Source of the DNA: Bacteroidales bacterium
Lineage (GTDB): Bacteria > Bacteroidota > Bacteroidia > Bacteroidales > UBA932
NCBI GenBank assembly: GCA_017454335.1
Contig: JAFTDE010000019.1
Span: 18,040-82,039 of the forward strand
Reading direction: 5' to 3'
DNA: 64,000 nucleotides
The notes beneath the pieces are model-generated. The model was not told the origin of the DNA, did no database searches, and was given only the letters and a program-made list of their open reading frames with translations. This document shows positions 29,711 through 41,300 of this stretch, piece by piece; position 1 is the first letter of the stretch; each line of letters begins with the position of its first letter. A program made the translations under genes and the position numbers.

Positions 29711-29713
29711 GGC

Positions 29714-31087
29714 ATGTCGATGAAGTCTTTGAACCGAGAAATCCTGCGGCTCGCCATCCCCAGCATCCTGGCCAACCTGACCGTGCCCCTGGTCGGCATG
29801 GTGGACCTGGCCGTGGCGGGGCACCTGCCCGTCGCCGGAGGGAGCGGAGCCGCCGCATTCATCAGCGGCATTTCCGTCGGTTCGCTGCTGTTCGACCTGA
29901 TCTACTGGAACTTCTTCTTCATGCGCGCCAGCACGGGCGGGCTGACCGCCCAGGCGTACGGCCGCGGCGATCTGGGCGAATGCGCCCGGATCCTGGGGCG
30001 CGGAATGGGCATCTCGCTAGGCATCGCCGCCGTGCTGCTGGCCCTCCAGTGGCCGTTCGTACGGCTGGCGCTGCTGGCCGTGGACTGCTCGGCGCAGGTG
30101 CGGGAACTGGCGCTGCGCTATTTCTTCATCCGGGTCTGGGCGGCCCCGGCGACGATGAGCCTGATGGCCCTGCGGGGCTGGTTCGTCGGCATGCAGGACT
30201 CGATGAGTTCGATGTTCACCGACCTGGTGGTCAACGCCGTCAACATCGCGGCCAGCGTGCTGCTGTCCCTGGGTGTCGGCCGCTGGGAGGGTCTGGGATT
30301 CACCGGCATCGCCTGGGGCACGGTCGTGGCGCAGTACGCCGGACTGGGATTCGCCCTGCTGGTCTGCGGATTCAAGTACGGCCGGCGGGTGTTCGGCGGA
30401 TTCTCGCTGCGGGGCTGTTTCCGGCGGGGTGAAATGCAGGGCTTCGTTTCGCTGAACGCCGACCTGATGGGACGCTCGCTGTCGTTCACGGCGATCTACA
30501 TGGGCTTCACCCTGATCGCGGCGCGCTTCGGGGACACGTTGCTGGCCTGCGCAACCATCATGATGAAACTGCTGCTGATCTTCTCGTATTTCACTGACGG
30601 CTTCGCCTATGCGGGCGAGGCGCTGACCGGGCGTTTCATCGGGGCGCGGGACCCGCAGATGCTGCGGAAGACCATCCAATACGTATTCCGCTGGAGTTTC
30701 GGCCTGGGCCTGGTGTTCATGGGGCTGTACTGGTTCGGCGGGATGCCGATGCTGCGGCTGCTGACGGACGACGAGGGGGTGGTCGGGGCATGCCGGCAGT
30801 TCCTGCCGTGGCTGGTCCTGATGCCGCCGGTGGGCTGTGCCGCCTTCGCCTGGGACGGCATCTACATCGGGGCGACCGCCGCCAAATCCATCCGCAACGC
30901 GATGTTCGGAGCCTTCCTGTCGTTCCTGGCCGTCTGGCTGGCGGGCCGGGCGCTGCTGCTGCACGGGACGGCGGAAGCGGGCAACGCCCTGGGGATCCAT
31001 GTGCTGCTGGCGGCCTATTTTGCCCATCTGGCGTTCCGGGCCGTTTATCTGACCATGCAATACCGGAGGAAATCATTATCTTTGTAA
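29714..31087 (+). CDS. MATE family efflux transporter
   Basis: Inner-membrane cation-coupled exporter of the MATE/DinF type, about 457 residues with twelve hydrophobic helices. It opens with LRLAIPSILANLTVPLVGMVDLAVAGHL, which has the conserved Pro and the Asp of helix 1. The sequence RGWFVGMQDSMSSM lies near the middle and resembles DinF-type transporters. The start may be 29714 or, given the promoter at 29703-29710, 29720 (MKSLNREIL). It lies 3 nt before rnr. The substrate is unknown. Confidence 0.92.
   Translation: MSMKSLNREILRLAIPSILANLTVPLVGMVDLAVAGHLPVAGGSGAAAFISGISVGSLLFDLIYWNFFFMRASTGGLTAQAYGRGDLGECARILGRGMGISLGIAAVLLALQWPFVRLALLAVDCSAQVRELALRYFFIRVWAAPATMSLMALRGWFVGMQDSMSSMFTDLVVNAVNIAASVLLSLGVGRWEGLGFTGIAWGTVVAQYAGLGFALLVCGFKYGRRVFGGFSLRGCFRRGEMQGFVSLNADLMGRSLSFTAIYMGFTLIAARFGDTLLACATIMMKLLLIFSYFTDGFAYAGEALTGRFIGARDPQMLRKTIQYVFRWSFGLGLVFMGLYWFGGMPMLRLLTDDEGVVGACRQFLPWLVLMPPVGCAAFAWDGIYIGATAAKSIRNAMFGAFLSFLAVWLAGRALLLHGTAEAGNALGIHVLLAAYFAHLAFRAVYLTMQYRRKSLSL
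31077..31084 (+). promoter_or_regulatory. TAnnTTTG -7 box before rnr
   Basis: TATCTTTG overlaps the last codons of the MATE gene and ends 6 nt before the rnr ATG at 31091. It would let rnr and manA be transcribed from a near-leaderless mRNA. Confidence 0.5.
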
Positions 31088-31090
31088 ATC

Positions 31091-33076
31091 ATGTCTAAAA
31101 AGAATAAAAATTCCGTTCCCCGGACCGCACGGCCGCCGAAAGCGACGCCCAAGATCACCGGACGGGTCCAGATGACACGCGAAGGATACATCTTCGTCAT
31201 CCCGGAAGGCGCCTCCAGCCGCGAGGAGGACATCTATGTCAAGGCTTCCAAAACCCACCGCGCCCTGGACGGCGACCTGGTGCGGGTGAACATCACCAAT
31301 ACCCGCCGCCGCGAGGGCGAGGTCACCGAGATCCTCCAGCGCAGCGGCAAGCAGTTCGTCGGATACCTGCATTTCGTCGGCGCCCAGGCCTGGGTGCTGA
31401 TGCAGAGCAAGTCCATGCCTTACGACATCATCGTGGACCAGCGCCAGGCCCTGGACATGGGCGGCCAGCTGGGGATGAAGGTCGCGGCGGTCGTGGACCG
31501 CTGGGACCGCAAGGATCCCGGTCCGGTCGGACACATCACCGACGTGCTGGGCAAGCCCGGCGACAACGACACCGAGATGCACGCCATCCTGGCCGAGTTC
31601 AATCTCCCCTACCGCTTCGAGCCGGAGGTCGAGAACGCGGCGGACGGCATCTCCGAGCAGATCACCGCGCAGGACCTGAAGGGACGCCGGGATTTCCGCG
31701 ACACCCTGACCTTCACGATCGACCCCGCGGACGCCAAGGACTTCGACGACGCCCTGTCCTTCCGGCCGCTGGAGAACGGCAATTTCGAGGTCGGCGTACA
31801 CATCGCCGACGTTTCTTGGTACGTCCGCCCCGGTTCGCCGGTGGACAAGGAAGCCCGCGAACGGGGCACCTCTGTCTATCTGGTGGACCGCACCGTGCCG
31901 ATGCTGCCGGAGAAACTCTGCAACAAACTCTGTTCGCTGCGGCCCGACGAGGACAAACTGACTTATTCCGCCGTCTTCGAGATCAGCCCGAAGGCGGAGA
32001 TCAAGAAGCGCTGGATCGGGCGCACCGTCATCCGCTCGGACTTCCGCTTCGACTACGGCCAGGCCCAGGCCATCATTGAGGCGGGAGAAGGCCCGCGCGA
32101 GGTGGACCAGGCCCTGCTGGCCCTGAACAGCCTGGCCGGCATCCTGCGCGAGAAGCGCTTCAAGGCCGGCGCCATCAATTTCGACCGGCCCGAGATGAAG
32201 GTGGAGATCGACGAGAAAGGCCGTCCGGTCAACGTGTACCAGAAGCAGTCCGTCGAGGCCAACTGGCTGATCGAGGAGTTCATGCTGCTGGCCAACCGCA
32301 CCGTCGCCGAATACATCGCCACGGACGGGCAGATGAACGGGGTGCCGTCCAAGAAGGCCAAGACCTTCGTCTACCGCGTGCACGACGAACCCAACAGCGA
32401 GAAACTCGCCGGCCTGCGCGAATTCGCGGGCGGATTCGGATACAAGATGGGCGACCGGCTGGAAGGCCGGGGCGCCGCCCGCACCCTCAACGCCCTGCTG
32501 GATCAGGCCAAGGGAAAACCGGAATTCGCCGCCTTCGAGGACATCGCGCTGCGCTCCATGGCCAAGGCCGTGTACAGCACCGACAACATCGGGCACTACG
32601 GGCTGGCCTTCAGCTTCTACACGCACTTCACCTCGCCGATCCGGCGTTATCCCGATCTGATGGTGCACCGCCTGCTGGCCAAGTACATGGCCGGCGGGGA
32701 GAGCCAGAACAAGATCAAATACGAAGAAGAATGCGTCCACGCCAGCGAGCGCGAGCAGATTGCCGCCGATGCGGAACGCGCCAGCACGAAGTACAAGCTG
32801 GTCGAGTTCATGATGGACAAGGAGGGGCTGGAATTCGACGGGCACGTGTCCGGCGTGACCGAATGGGGCATGTACGTCGAGATCGAACCCACGCACATCG
32901 AGGGCATGGTCTCGCTGCGGGACATCCGCACGGACTATTTCCAGTTCGACGAGGCGCACTACAAGCTGGTCGGCAAGCGCAGCGGCAAGGTGTACCGCCT
33001 GGGTGATCCGGTCCGGATCAAGGTCAAGCGCGCCAACCTCGAGATGAAGCTGCTGGATTATGAACTGATCGGATAA
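31091..33076 (+). CDS. rnr: Ribonuclease R
   Basis: A processive 3'-5' exoribonuclease that degrades structured RNA and acts in RNA quality control. The 661-residue protein has a basic N-terminal tail and two cold-shock-like OB domains (about 25-170). The RNB catalytic domain has DPADAKDFDD at 211-220 holding the metal-binding aspartates, and HFTSPIRRYPDLMVHR near 515-530. A C-terminal S1 domain starts at about 585 (GLEFDGHVSGVTEWGMYVEI). It is somewhat shorter than E. coli RNase R, lacking the long basic tail. Its stop overlaps the manA start (TAATG). Confidence 0.96.
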   Translation: MSKKNKNSVPRTARPPKATPKITGRVQMTREGYIFVIPEGASSREEDIYVKASKTHRALDGDLVRVNITNTRRREGEVTEILQRSGKQFVGYLHFVGAQAWVLMQSKSMPYDIIVDQRQALDMGGQLGMKVAAVVDRWDRKDPGPVGHITDVLGKPGDNDTEMHAILAEFNLPYRFEPEVENAADGISEQITAQDLKGRRDFRDTLTFTIDPADAKDFDDALSFRPLENGNFEVGVHIADVSWYVRPGSPVDKEARERGTSVYLVDRTVPMLPEKLCNKLCSLRPDEDKLTYSAVFEISPKAEIKKRWIGRTVIRSDFRFDYGQAQAIIEAGEGPREVDQALLALNSLAGILREKRFKAGAINFDRPEMKVEIDEKGRPVNVYQKQSVEANWLIEEFMLLANRTVAEYIATDGQMNGVPSKKAKTFVYRVHDEPNSEKLAGLREFAGGFGYKMGDRLEGRGAARTLNALLDQAKGKPEFAAFEDIALRSMAKAVYSTDNIGHYGLAFSFYTHFTSPIRRYPDLMVHRLLAKYMAGGESQNKIKYEEECVHASEREQIAADAERASTKYKLVEFMMDKEGLEFDGHVSGVTEWGMYVEIEPTHIEGMVSLRDIRTDYFQFDEAHYKLVGKRSGKVYRLGDPVRIKVKRANLEMKLLDYELIG

Positions 33077-33942
33077 TGTACAAGTTTACACCCATCGTCA
33101 AGACCCTGGTCTGGGGCACGGAACGCTGGCTGCTGTCGGGCGTCCCTGGCAGCGAGTCGGTCGTGGCGGAGGGGCCGGACGCCGGGCGTTCGATCCGGGA
33201 GATCTGGCCCGGAGAATTCCCGCTGCTGGTCAAAGTCATCGATGCGCGGCTGGACCTGAGCATCCAGGTGCATCCGGACGACGAACTGGCCCTGGAGCGG
33301 CACGGATGCCACGGCAAGACGGAGATGTGGTATGTGACCGGAGCCGATCCGGGGGCACGGCTGCTGTGCGGATTCCGCGAGGAAGTCCGCCCGGAAGAAT
33401 ATGCCGGCCTGGTGGAGAGCGGGCGCATCGCCGAAACGCTGGCCCCGTACGAAGTGGCGCCGGGCGACGTTTTCTTCCTGCCCGCCGGACGCGTCCACGC
33501 GATCTGCGGGGGCTGCCATGTCGCCGAAATCCAGCAGACCTCGGACATCACCTACCGGATCTACGACTACAAGCGTCCGGGCCTGGACGGCAAGCCCCGC
33601 CAGCTGCACACGGACCTGGCACGGGATGCCATCGACTACCGGGTGCTGCCGGATTACCGGACGCATTACCCGCGTATGCGCGACCGGAAGGTGACCCTGG
33701 CCCGCTGTCCGTATTTCACGACGGACTATCTGAAGCTGACCCGCGAAAGACGCCTGTCCCTGAAAGGATGCGGGGATTTCCTGATCCTCGTCTGCGTGGA
33801 AGGCGCAGGACGGGTGCTGGGTGCCGGGGTGGACGCTTCGGTCCTGCGGGCGGGAGAAGCCCTGCTGGCCCTGCCCTCCGACGGTCCCCTGGACATACGC
33901 CCGGACGCCGGGGGCTGCACCCTGCTGACCTCCCATCTTTAA
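33076..33942 (+). CDS. manA: Class I mannose-6-phosphate isomerase
   Basis: A zinc enzyme that interconverts mannose-6-phosphate and fructose-6-phosphate. The cupin metal site is visible in IQVHPDDELA and HGKTEMWYV, and the second site in FLPAGRVHAICGG. RIYDYKRPGLDGKPRQLH carries the catalytic arginine region. The 288-residue length is the short Bacteroidota form without the extra C-terminal domain of E. coli ManA. It is translationally coupled to rnr by a 1-nt overlap. Confidence 0.94.
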   Translation: MYKFTPIVKTLVWGTERWLLSGVPGSESVVAEGPDAGRSIREIWPGEFPLLVKVIDARLDLSIQVHPDDELALERHGCHGKTEMWYVTGADPGARLLCGFREEVRPEEYAGLVESGRIAETLAPYEVAPGDVFFLPAGRVHAICGGCHVAEIQQTSDITYRIYDYKRPGLDGKPRQLHTDLARDAIDYRVLPDYRTHYPRMRDRKVTLARCPYFTTDYLKLTRERRLSLKGCGDFLILVCVEGAGRVLGAGVDASVLRAGEALLALPSDGPLDIRPDAGGCTLLTSHL

Positions 33943-34060
33943 TCAATAGAAGCCTGCAATGCCCTTTCAACCTGTGACCCCGCGGAGGGCCACCGGGGAA
34001 TGATTCGATAATTTTTTTTCGAAATTTTTGAATTTTTATTGCAAAACGATAAATAATTTC

Positions 34061-34068
34061 TATATTTG
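34061..34068 (+). promoter_or_regulatory. TAnnTTTG -7 box before the NfeD-flotillin unit
   Basis: TATATTTG, 23 nt before the ATG at 34092, in a strongly AT-rich stretch (34005-34090) that stands out from the flanking GC-rich coding DNA. Confidence 0.65.
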
Positions 34069-34091
34069 CAGAAAACAAACACTCAATCGCT

Positions 34092-34709
34092 ATGATTACC
34101 GAATGGTGGACCGCTCTGAGTCCGATTATGAAAGTGCTGTGGGCCGTGACGCTCGCGGCTTCGCTGATCTTCCTTATCCAGACCGTGATGACCTTCATCG
34201 GTGCCTCCAGTGACACCGACCTGGGTGCGGACGGGATGGACACCGATTTCGACGTGTCGGATCCTTCCGACATGCATGCCGGCCCTTCCGGGATGAATCT
34301 CTACACCTTCCGCAACCTGATCAACTTCCTGCTGGGCTTCGGCTGGACCGCCATCCTGCTGTCCACCAGCGTCCGCTCGACGGTGTTGCTGCTGGTCATC
34401 GCCATACTGGTCGGCATCGCGCTGGTCGTGCTGGTCATGTACCTGTTCAAATGGCTGAGCGGGATGCAGCAGTCCGGCAACATCAACGTGTACAAGAGCG
34501 CCGTCGGCTGCCAGGGGACCGTCTACCTGACCATTCCCGCCGAACGCAGCGGCGAAGGCAAGGTCCAGATCTCCATCCAGGGCGCCGTGCGCGAGTACAA
34601 CGCGCAGACGGACGGGGAGGAGATCCGCACCGGCACCCCGATCAAGGTCGTCGAAGTCATCAACCCCGGCACGCTGCTGGTCGAAGAACTCAAGTCGTAT
34701 ATCGTTTAA
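34092..34709 (+). CDS. NfeD-like membrane protein, flotillin partner
   Basis: The 205-residue protein has a membrane helix at about 12-35, an acidic Asp/Met-rich loop (about 42-68) and two more helices (about 75-125). A soluble C-terminal beta-barrel follows at about 135-205 (CQGTVYLTIPAERSGEGKVQISIQG to INPGTLLVEEL). This layout matches NfeD1b-type proteins, whose C-terminal OB fold docks on a flotillin encoded next door. It lacks the ClpP-like protease domain of long NfeD. It lies 12 nt before the flotillin gene, probably in one mRNA. Confidence 0.85.
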   Translation: MITEWWTALSPIMKVLWAVTLAASLIFLIQTVMTFIGASSDTDLGADGMDTDFDVSDPSDMHAGPSGMNLYTFRNLINFLLGFGWTAILLSTSVRSTVLLLVIAILVGIALVVLVMYLFKWLSGMQQSGNINVYKSAVGCQGTVYLTIPAERSGEGKVQISIQGAVREYNAQTDGEEIRTGTPIKVVEVINPGTLLVEELKSYIV

Positions 34710-34721
34710 AACATTATCATT

Positions 34722-36161
34722 ATGGAACTCTATCTGATTCTCATCATCGTATTCGTCGTTTTCGTGACCTTCGCGGCCATCCTGCGACGCTACAAACGCT
34801 GCCCCTCCGACAAGGTCCTGGTCATCTACGGCAAGACCGGCAAGAACAAGGAAGGCGCCATCTCTTCCGCCCGCTGCATCCACGGCGGTGCCGCTTTCAT
34901 CTGGCCCGTGTTCCAGGCCTATTCCTTCCTGGACCTGACCCCGATCTCCATCGAGTGCAACCTGACGAACGCCCTGTCCAAGCAGAACATCCGCGTGGAC
35001 GTGCCCTGCCGCTTCACCGTCGGTATCTCCACCGAGCCGGAGAACATGACCAATGCGGCCGAGCGCCTGCTGGGCCTGAGCACCGATGACATCCGCAACA
35101 TCGCGACCGATATCCTCTTCGGCCAGCTGCGTCTGGTTATCGCGACGATGGACATCGAGGAAATCAACTCCGACCGCGACAAGTTCCTGGCGAACGTCTC
35201 CACCAACGTCGAGGCCGAGCTCCGCAAGATCGGCCTGAAGCTGATCAACGTGAACGTCACCGATATCCGCGACGAGTCCGGATACATCGAGGCCCTCGGT
35301 AAGGAAGCCGCCGCCAAGGCCATCAACGACGCGAAGAAGAGCGTCGCCGAACAGAACCGTTACGGTGAGATCGGTAAGGCCGAGGCCGACCGGGACAAGG
35401 ACATCCGCATCGCCGAGACCTCCCGCGACACCCGTATCAACACCGCTGACGCGAATGCCAAGGCCGTCGAGGGTGAGAACAATTCCAAGATCGCCATCGC
35501 CCAGTCCGACGCCATGCGCCGTGAGAAGCAGGCCGAGGCGGAACGCATCGCCGTCGCCGCCGAGAAGGTCCAGGCCGCCAAGGCGCTGGAAGAGGCGTAC
35601 AAGTCCGAGCGCGACGCCGAGCTGGCCCGTGCCGAGCGTGAGAAAGCGACCCAGCAGGCGAACATCGTCGTGGCCGCCCAGATCGAGAAGGAGAAAGCCA
35701 TCATCGACGCCGAGGCCGAAGCCGAGAAGATCCGCCGCCTGGCCAAGGGTGAAGCCGACGCCATCTACGCCAGGATGGATGCGCAGGCGCGCGGTACCCT
35801 GGAGATCCTGGCCAAGCAGGCCGAAGGTTTCGGTCAGCTGGTCGCCGCTGCCGGCGGAGACGCCCAGCAGGCCATCACCATGCTGATCACCGACAAGCTG
35901 CCCGAACTGGTCAAGACGCAGGTCGAGGCCGTCAAGGGCATCAAGATCGACAAGGTCACCGTCTGGGACGGCGGTAACGCCAAGGACGGCAAGACCTCCA
36001 CGGCCAATTTCGTCTCCGGCATGATGGGCGCGGTCCCGCCGCTCAACGATCTGTTCAAGCTGGCCGGGCTGGAATTGCCCAACTACCTCAAGGGAGCAGC
36101 CGCCAAGGCCGATTCCGGGGATGCGGTGAAACCGGCGGATGATCCCGCCCAGAGCAAGTAG
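34722..36161 (+). CDS. Flotillin/SPFH-domain membrane scaffold protein
   Basis: Flotillins anchor in the inner membrane and organise protein and lipid domains. The 479-residue protein has one N-terminal membrane helix (about 3-20), an SPFH/Band 7 domain (about 25-195) and a long Ala/Glu/Lys-rich coiled coil (about 195-375). The coiled coil carries the EA-repeats typical of the family, such as AEAEAEKIRRLAKGEADA. The C-terminal 100 residues are Gly/Ala-rich and less structured. Its partner NfeD-like gene is just upstream, and a small HTH gene begins 2 nt after its stop. Confidence 0.94.
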   Translation: MELYLILIIVFVVFVTFAAILRRYKRCPSDKVLVIYGKTGKNKEGAISSARCIHGGAAFIWPVFQAYSFLDLTPISIECNLTNALSKQNIRVDVPCRFTVGISTEPENMTNAAERLLGLSTDDIRNIATDILFGQLRLVIATMDIEEINSDRDKFLANVSTNVEAELRKIGLKLINVNVTDIRDESGYIEALGKEAAAKAINDAKKSVAEQNRYGEIGKAEADRDKDIRIAETSRDTRINTADANAKAVEGENNSKIAIAQSDAMRREKQAEAERIAVAAEKVQAAKALEEAYKSERDAELARAEREKATQQANIVVAAQIEKEKAIIDAEAEAEKIRRLAKGEADAIYARMDAQARGTLEILAKQAEGFGQLVAAAGGDAQQAITMLITDKLPELVKTQVEAVKGIKIDKVTVWDGGNAKDGKTSTANFVSGMMGAVPPLNDLFKLAGLELPNYLKGAAAKADSGDAVKPADDPAQSK

Positions 36162-36163
36162 CC

Positions 36164-36370
36164 ATGGCTATCATTGTCAATGTGGACGTCATGCTCGCCC
36201 GGCGGAAGATGTCTTCGGGCGAGCTGGCGGACCAGGTCGGCATCTCGGCGGCCAATCTGTCGATCCTCAAGACGGGGAAGGCCAAGGCGGTCCGGTTCTC
36301 GACCCTCGACGCCTTGTGCCGAGCCCTGGAATGTCAGCCCGGTGATCTGTTGGAATACCGGCAGGAATAG
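36164..36370 (+). CDS. Small XRE-type helix-turn-helix protein
   Basis: The 68-residue protein is almost entirely one Cro/CI-type HTH domain: MLARRKMSSGELADQVGIS, then AANLSILKTGKAKAVRFSTL and LDALCRALECQPGDLLEY. It matches the YozG-like family of short DNA-binding proteins. It begins 2 nt after the flotillin stop, so it should be co-expressed with the NfeD-flotillin pair. It might control that unit or the divergent membrane stress response, but no operator can be assigned. Confidence 0.9.
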   Translation: MAIIVNVDVMLARRKMSSGELADQVGISAANLSILKTGKAKAVRFSTLDALCRALECQPGDLLEYRQE

Positions 36371-36381
36371 GTTTACTGTAC

Positions 36382-36396
36382 CGGGGCACTGCCCCG
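36382..36396. terminator. Short GC hairpin between converging genes
   Basis: A perfect 6-bp GC stem, CGGGGC with GCCCCG around ACT, lies between the HTH stop and the GH2 stop. The flanks hold only short A/T runs, so termination strength is uncertain. Confidence 0.45.
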
Positions 36397-36403
36397 TCAA
36401 AAC

Positions 36404-39748
<3,345 letters not shown>

Positions 39749-41290
39749 TTATTTCATGATTCGTTTCAGGTCGCGGGGGGTGTCAGCATAGGCGGCGCCG
39801 ATCTGCTCCGCGGCTTCGCGCGCCCAGATGCGGCATTCCTCCTTTCCGTCACCCAGGATGATGGGCGTGGCGCCCTTCTCCCGGACATCCATGCAGTACT
39901 TGCGCAGGTACCAGCCGAAGGAGTATACGGCTTCGTTGATCCCGTCGGCTTCGCGCGTCGTCACCACCTTCTCGTCGTCGTTCCCGGGCCGTTCACCCTT
40001 GGAGGCGCCGGTGTTGAGGGGCTTCTCGTCGCGGTGGAAGCGGATCAGGACATAGTCTCCGGGCTGCAGGGCCCCGTAGATCCGGTTCCAGTATCCGTCA
40101 CGCAGGTAGGTGCGGGCGCTGACCCCGGCCTGGGCGCGGTTGTCCACCTCGCCCTTGCTGCGGGGAACCGCTTCGGCGAATTCCTTCGCGCCGTCCGGGT
40201 TGTCCCCGAAGAGGAAGACGACCGGCCGGCCGGGCTTGCGGACGGGACTGGTGTACTGCTTCTCCGGCAGGAGGAAGGATCCCAGCGCGATGTCCGGGCG
40301 CTTCCGGAGTTCCTCCACGAAGGTTTCGGCATTGATTACGGCTCCGAAGGAGCTGGCGTGGATACCGTCGCTGAAGAACAGGTAGCTCACCTTGCGCGTG
40401 TCGAAGACTTCGTCGTATTTGTGGCGGATGGCCGCGTTGAAATCGATGAAGGGCACGCCCTTCTCCTCCGCGATGGTGCGGATGACCTCGGTGTTGCGGT
40501 CCGGATTGATCCGCCCGTCCTCGCCGCGGCCGCTGCGGGATGTCAGCGACAGCAGGATGGGGTGGGCGCCCTTGGCGCGGATCTCGTCGACGTAGATACG
40601 CAGGTACTCGCCGTAGGTGTAGACCCGCTCGCGGGTACCGCTGCCGGGCAGGATGACTTCGGTGAACTCCTTGCCGGTACCGGGAAGGATGCCGCGGTAA
40701 CGGCCGCTGTTCATCTCACGCCCGCCGTACTGGTCGTTGTGGCCCAGCTGGATCACCACCCAGTCGCCGGGACGGACGGCGCGCAGCATCGGGAAGAACC
40801 AGGTCTTGAACCAGCTGCGGGTGCTCTCGCCGCCCAGGGCATGGTTCTCGACCGTGATCCGTTCCGTGTCGAAATAGTTCTCGATGAAATAGCCCCAGCC
40901 CCACTGGCCGTTGTCGCCGTTTCCGGCCACCTCGGTGCGCATCGTGGAATCGCCGATCATGAAGAGGACCGGACGGTTGCCCTTGCGCCGCGTCCCGGCG
41001 ACGGGCCGTTCGCTGCGGGAGACGTTCACGCTGTCGATGGCCGCATCGACCATCAGGCTGTCGGAATCGACGGGATAGTAGCGCTGCCGGCGGGGTGCAG
41101 CCGGCGCGGCCTGGCCCGGAGCGGCCGGCGGAGCGGGGGTCACCGAATACTGGTTGGCCAGCACGCGGCGGCCGGTCAGGGCCGGCAGTTCCCGGTACAG
41201 CGCATCGGGATCCAGGACGCCCGTCTGGGCGGCACATACGCCGCAGACCAGCAGGCCGGCGGCAATCAGGCTGAGTTTGGCGTATTTCAT
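39749..41290 (-). CDS. Tandem SGNH-fold esterase, second domain degenerate
   Basis: A secreted 513-residue protein with a signal peptide (about 1-21) and an Ala/Pro-rich linker (about 52-70). Domain 1 (about 105-330) is an intact SGNH hydrolase like rhamnogalacturonan acetylesterase: nucleophile Ser115 in GDST, Asn185 in GHND, and the Asp308/His311 pair in DGIH. Domain 2 (about 355-510) repeats the fold but has GDNP for GDST, RFHRDEK for QLGHNDQ, and no closing DxxH. The alignable block after each first motif (NHALGGESTRSW and NRAQAGVSARTY) supports duplication. It probably deacetylates plant polysaccharide beside the GH2 enzyme. Confidence 0.88.
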   Translation of the reverse strand: MKYAKLSLIAAGLLVCGVCAAQTGVLDPDALYRELPALTGRRVLANQYSVTPAPPAAPGQAAPAAPRRQRYYPVDSDSLMVDAAIDSVNVSRSERPVAGTRRKGNRPVLFMIGDSTMRTEVAGNGDNGQWGWGYFIENYFDTERITVENHALGGESTRSWFKTWFFPMLRAVRPGDWVVIQLGHNDQYGGREMNSGRYRGILPGTGKEFTEVILPGSGTRERVYTYGEYLRIYVDEIRAKGAHPILLSLTSRSGRGEDGRINPDRNTEVIRTIAEEKGVPFIDFNAAIRHKYDEVFDTRKVSYLFFSDGIHASSFGAVINAETFVEELRKRPDIALGSFLLPEKQYTSPVRKPGRPVVFLFGDNPDGAKEFAEAVPRSKGEVDNRAQAGVSARTYLRDGYWNRIYGALQPGDYVLIRFHRDEKPLNTGASKGERPGNDDEKVVTTREADGINEAVYSFGWYLRKYCMDVREKGATPIILGDGKEECRIWAREAAEQIGAAYADTPRDLKRIMK

Positions 41291-41300
41291 AGCGAATCAG

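Noticed and set aside
33960-34030. Possible terminator after manA (CCCCG/CGGGG stem and a T-run)
   Set aside because: The stem is only 5 bp with mismatches inside, and the T-run begins about 15 nt after it, so I could not support an intrinsic terminator.
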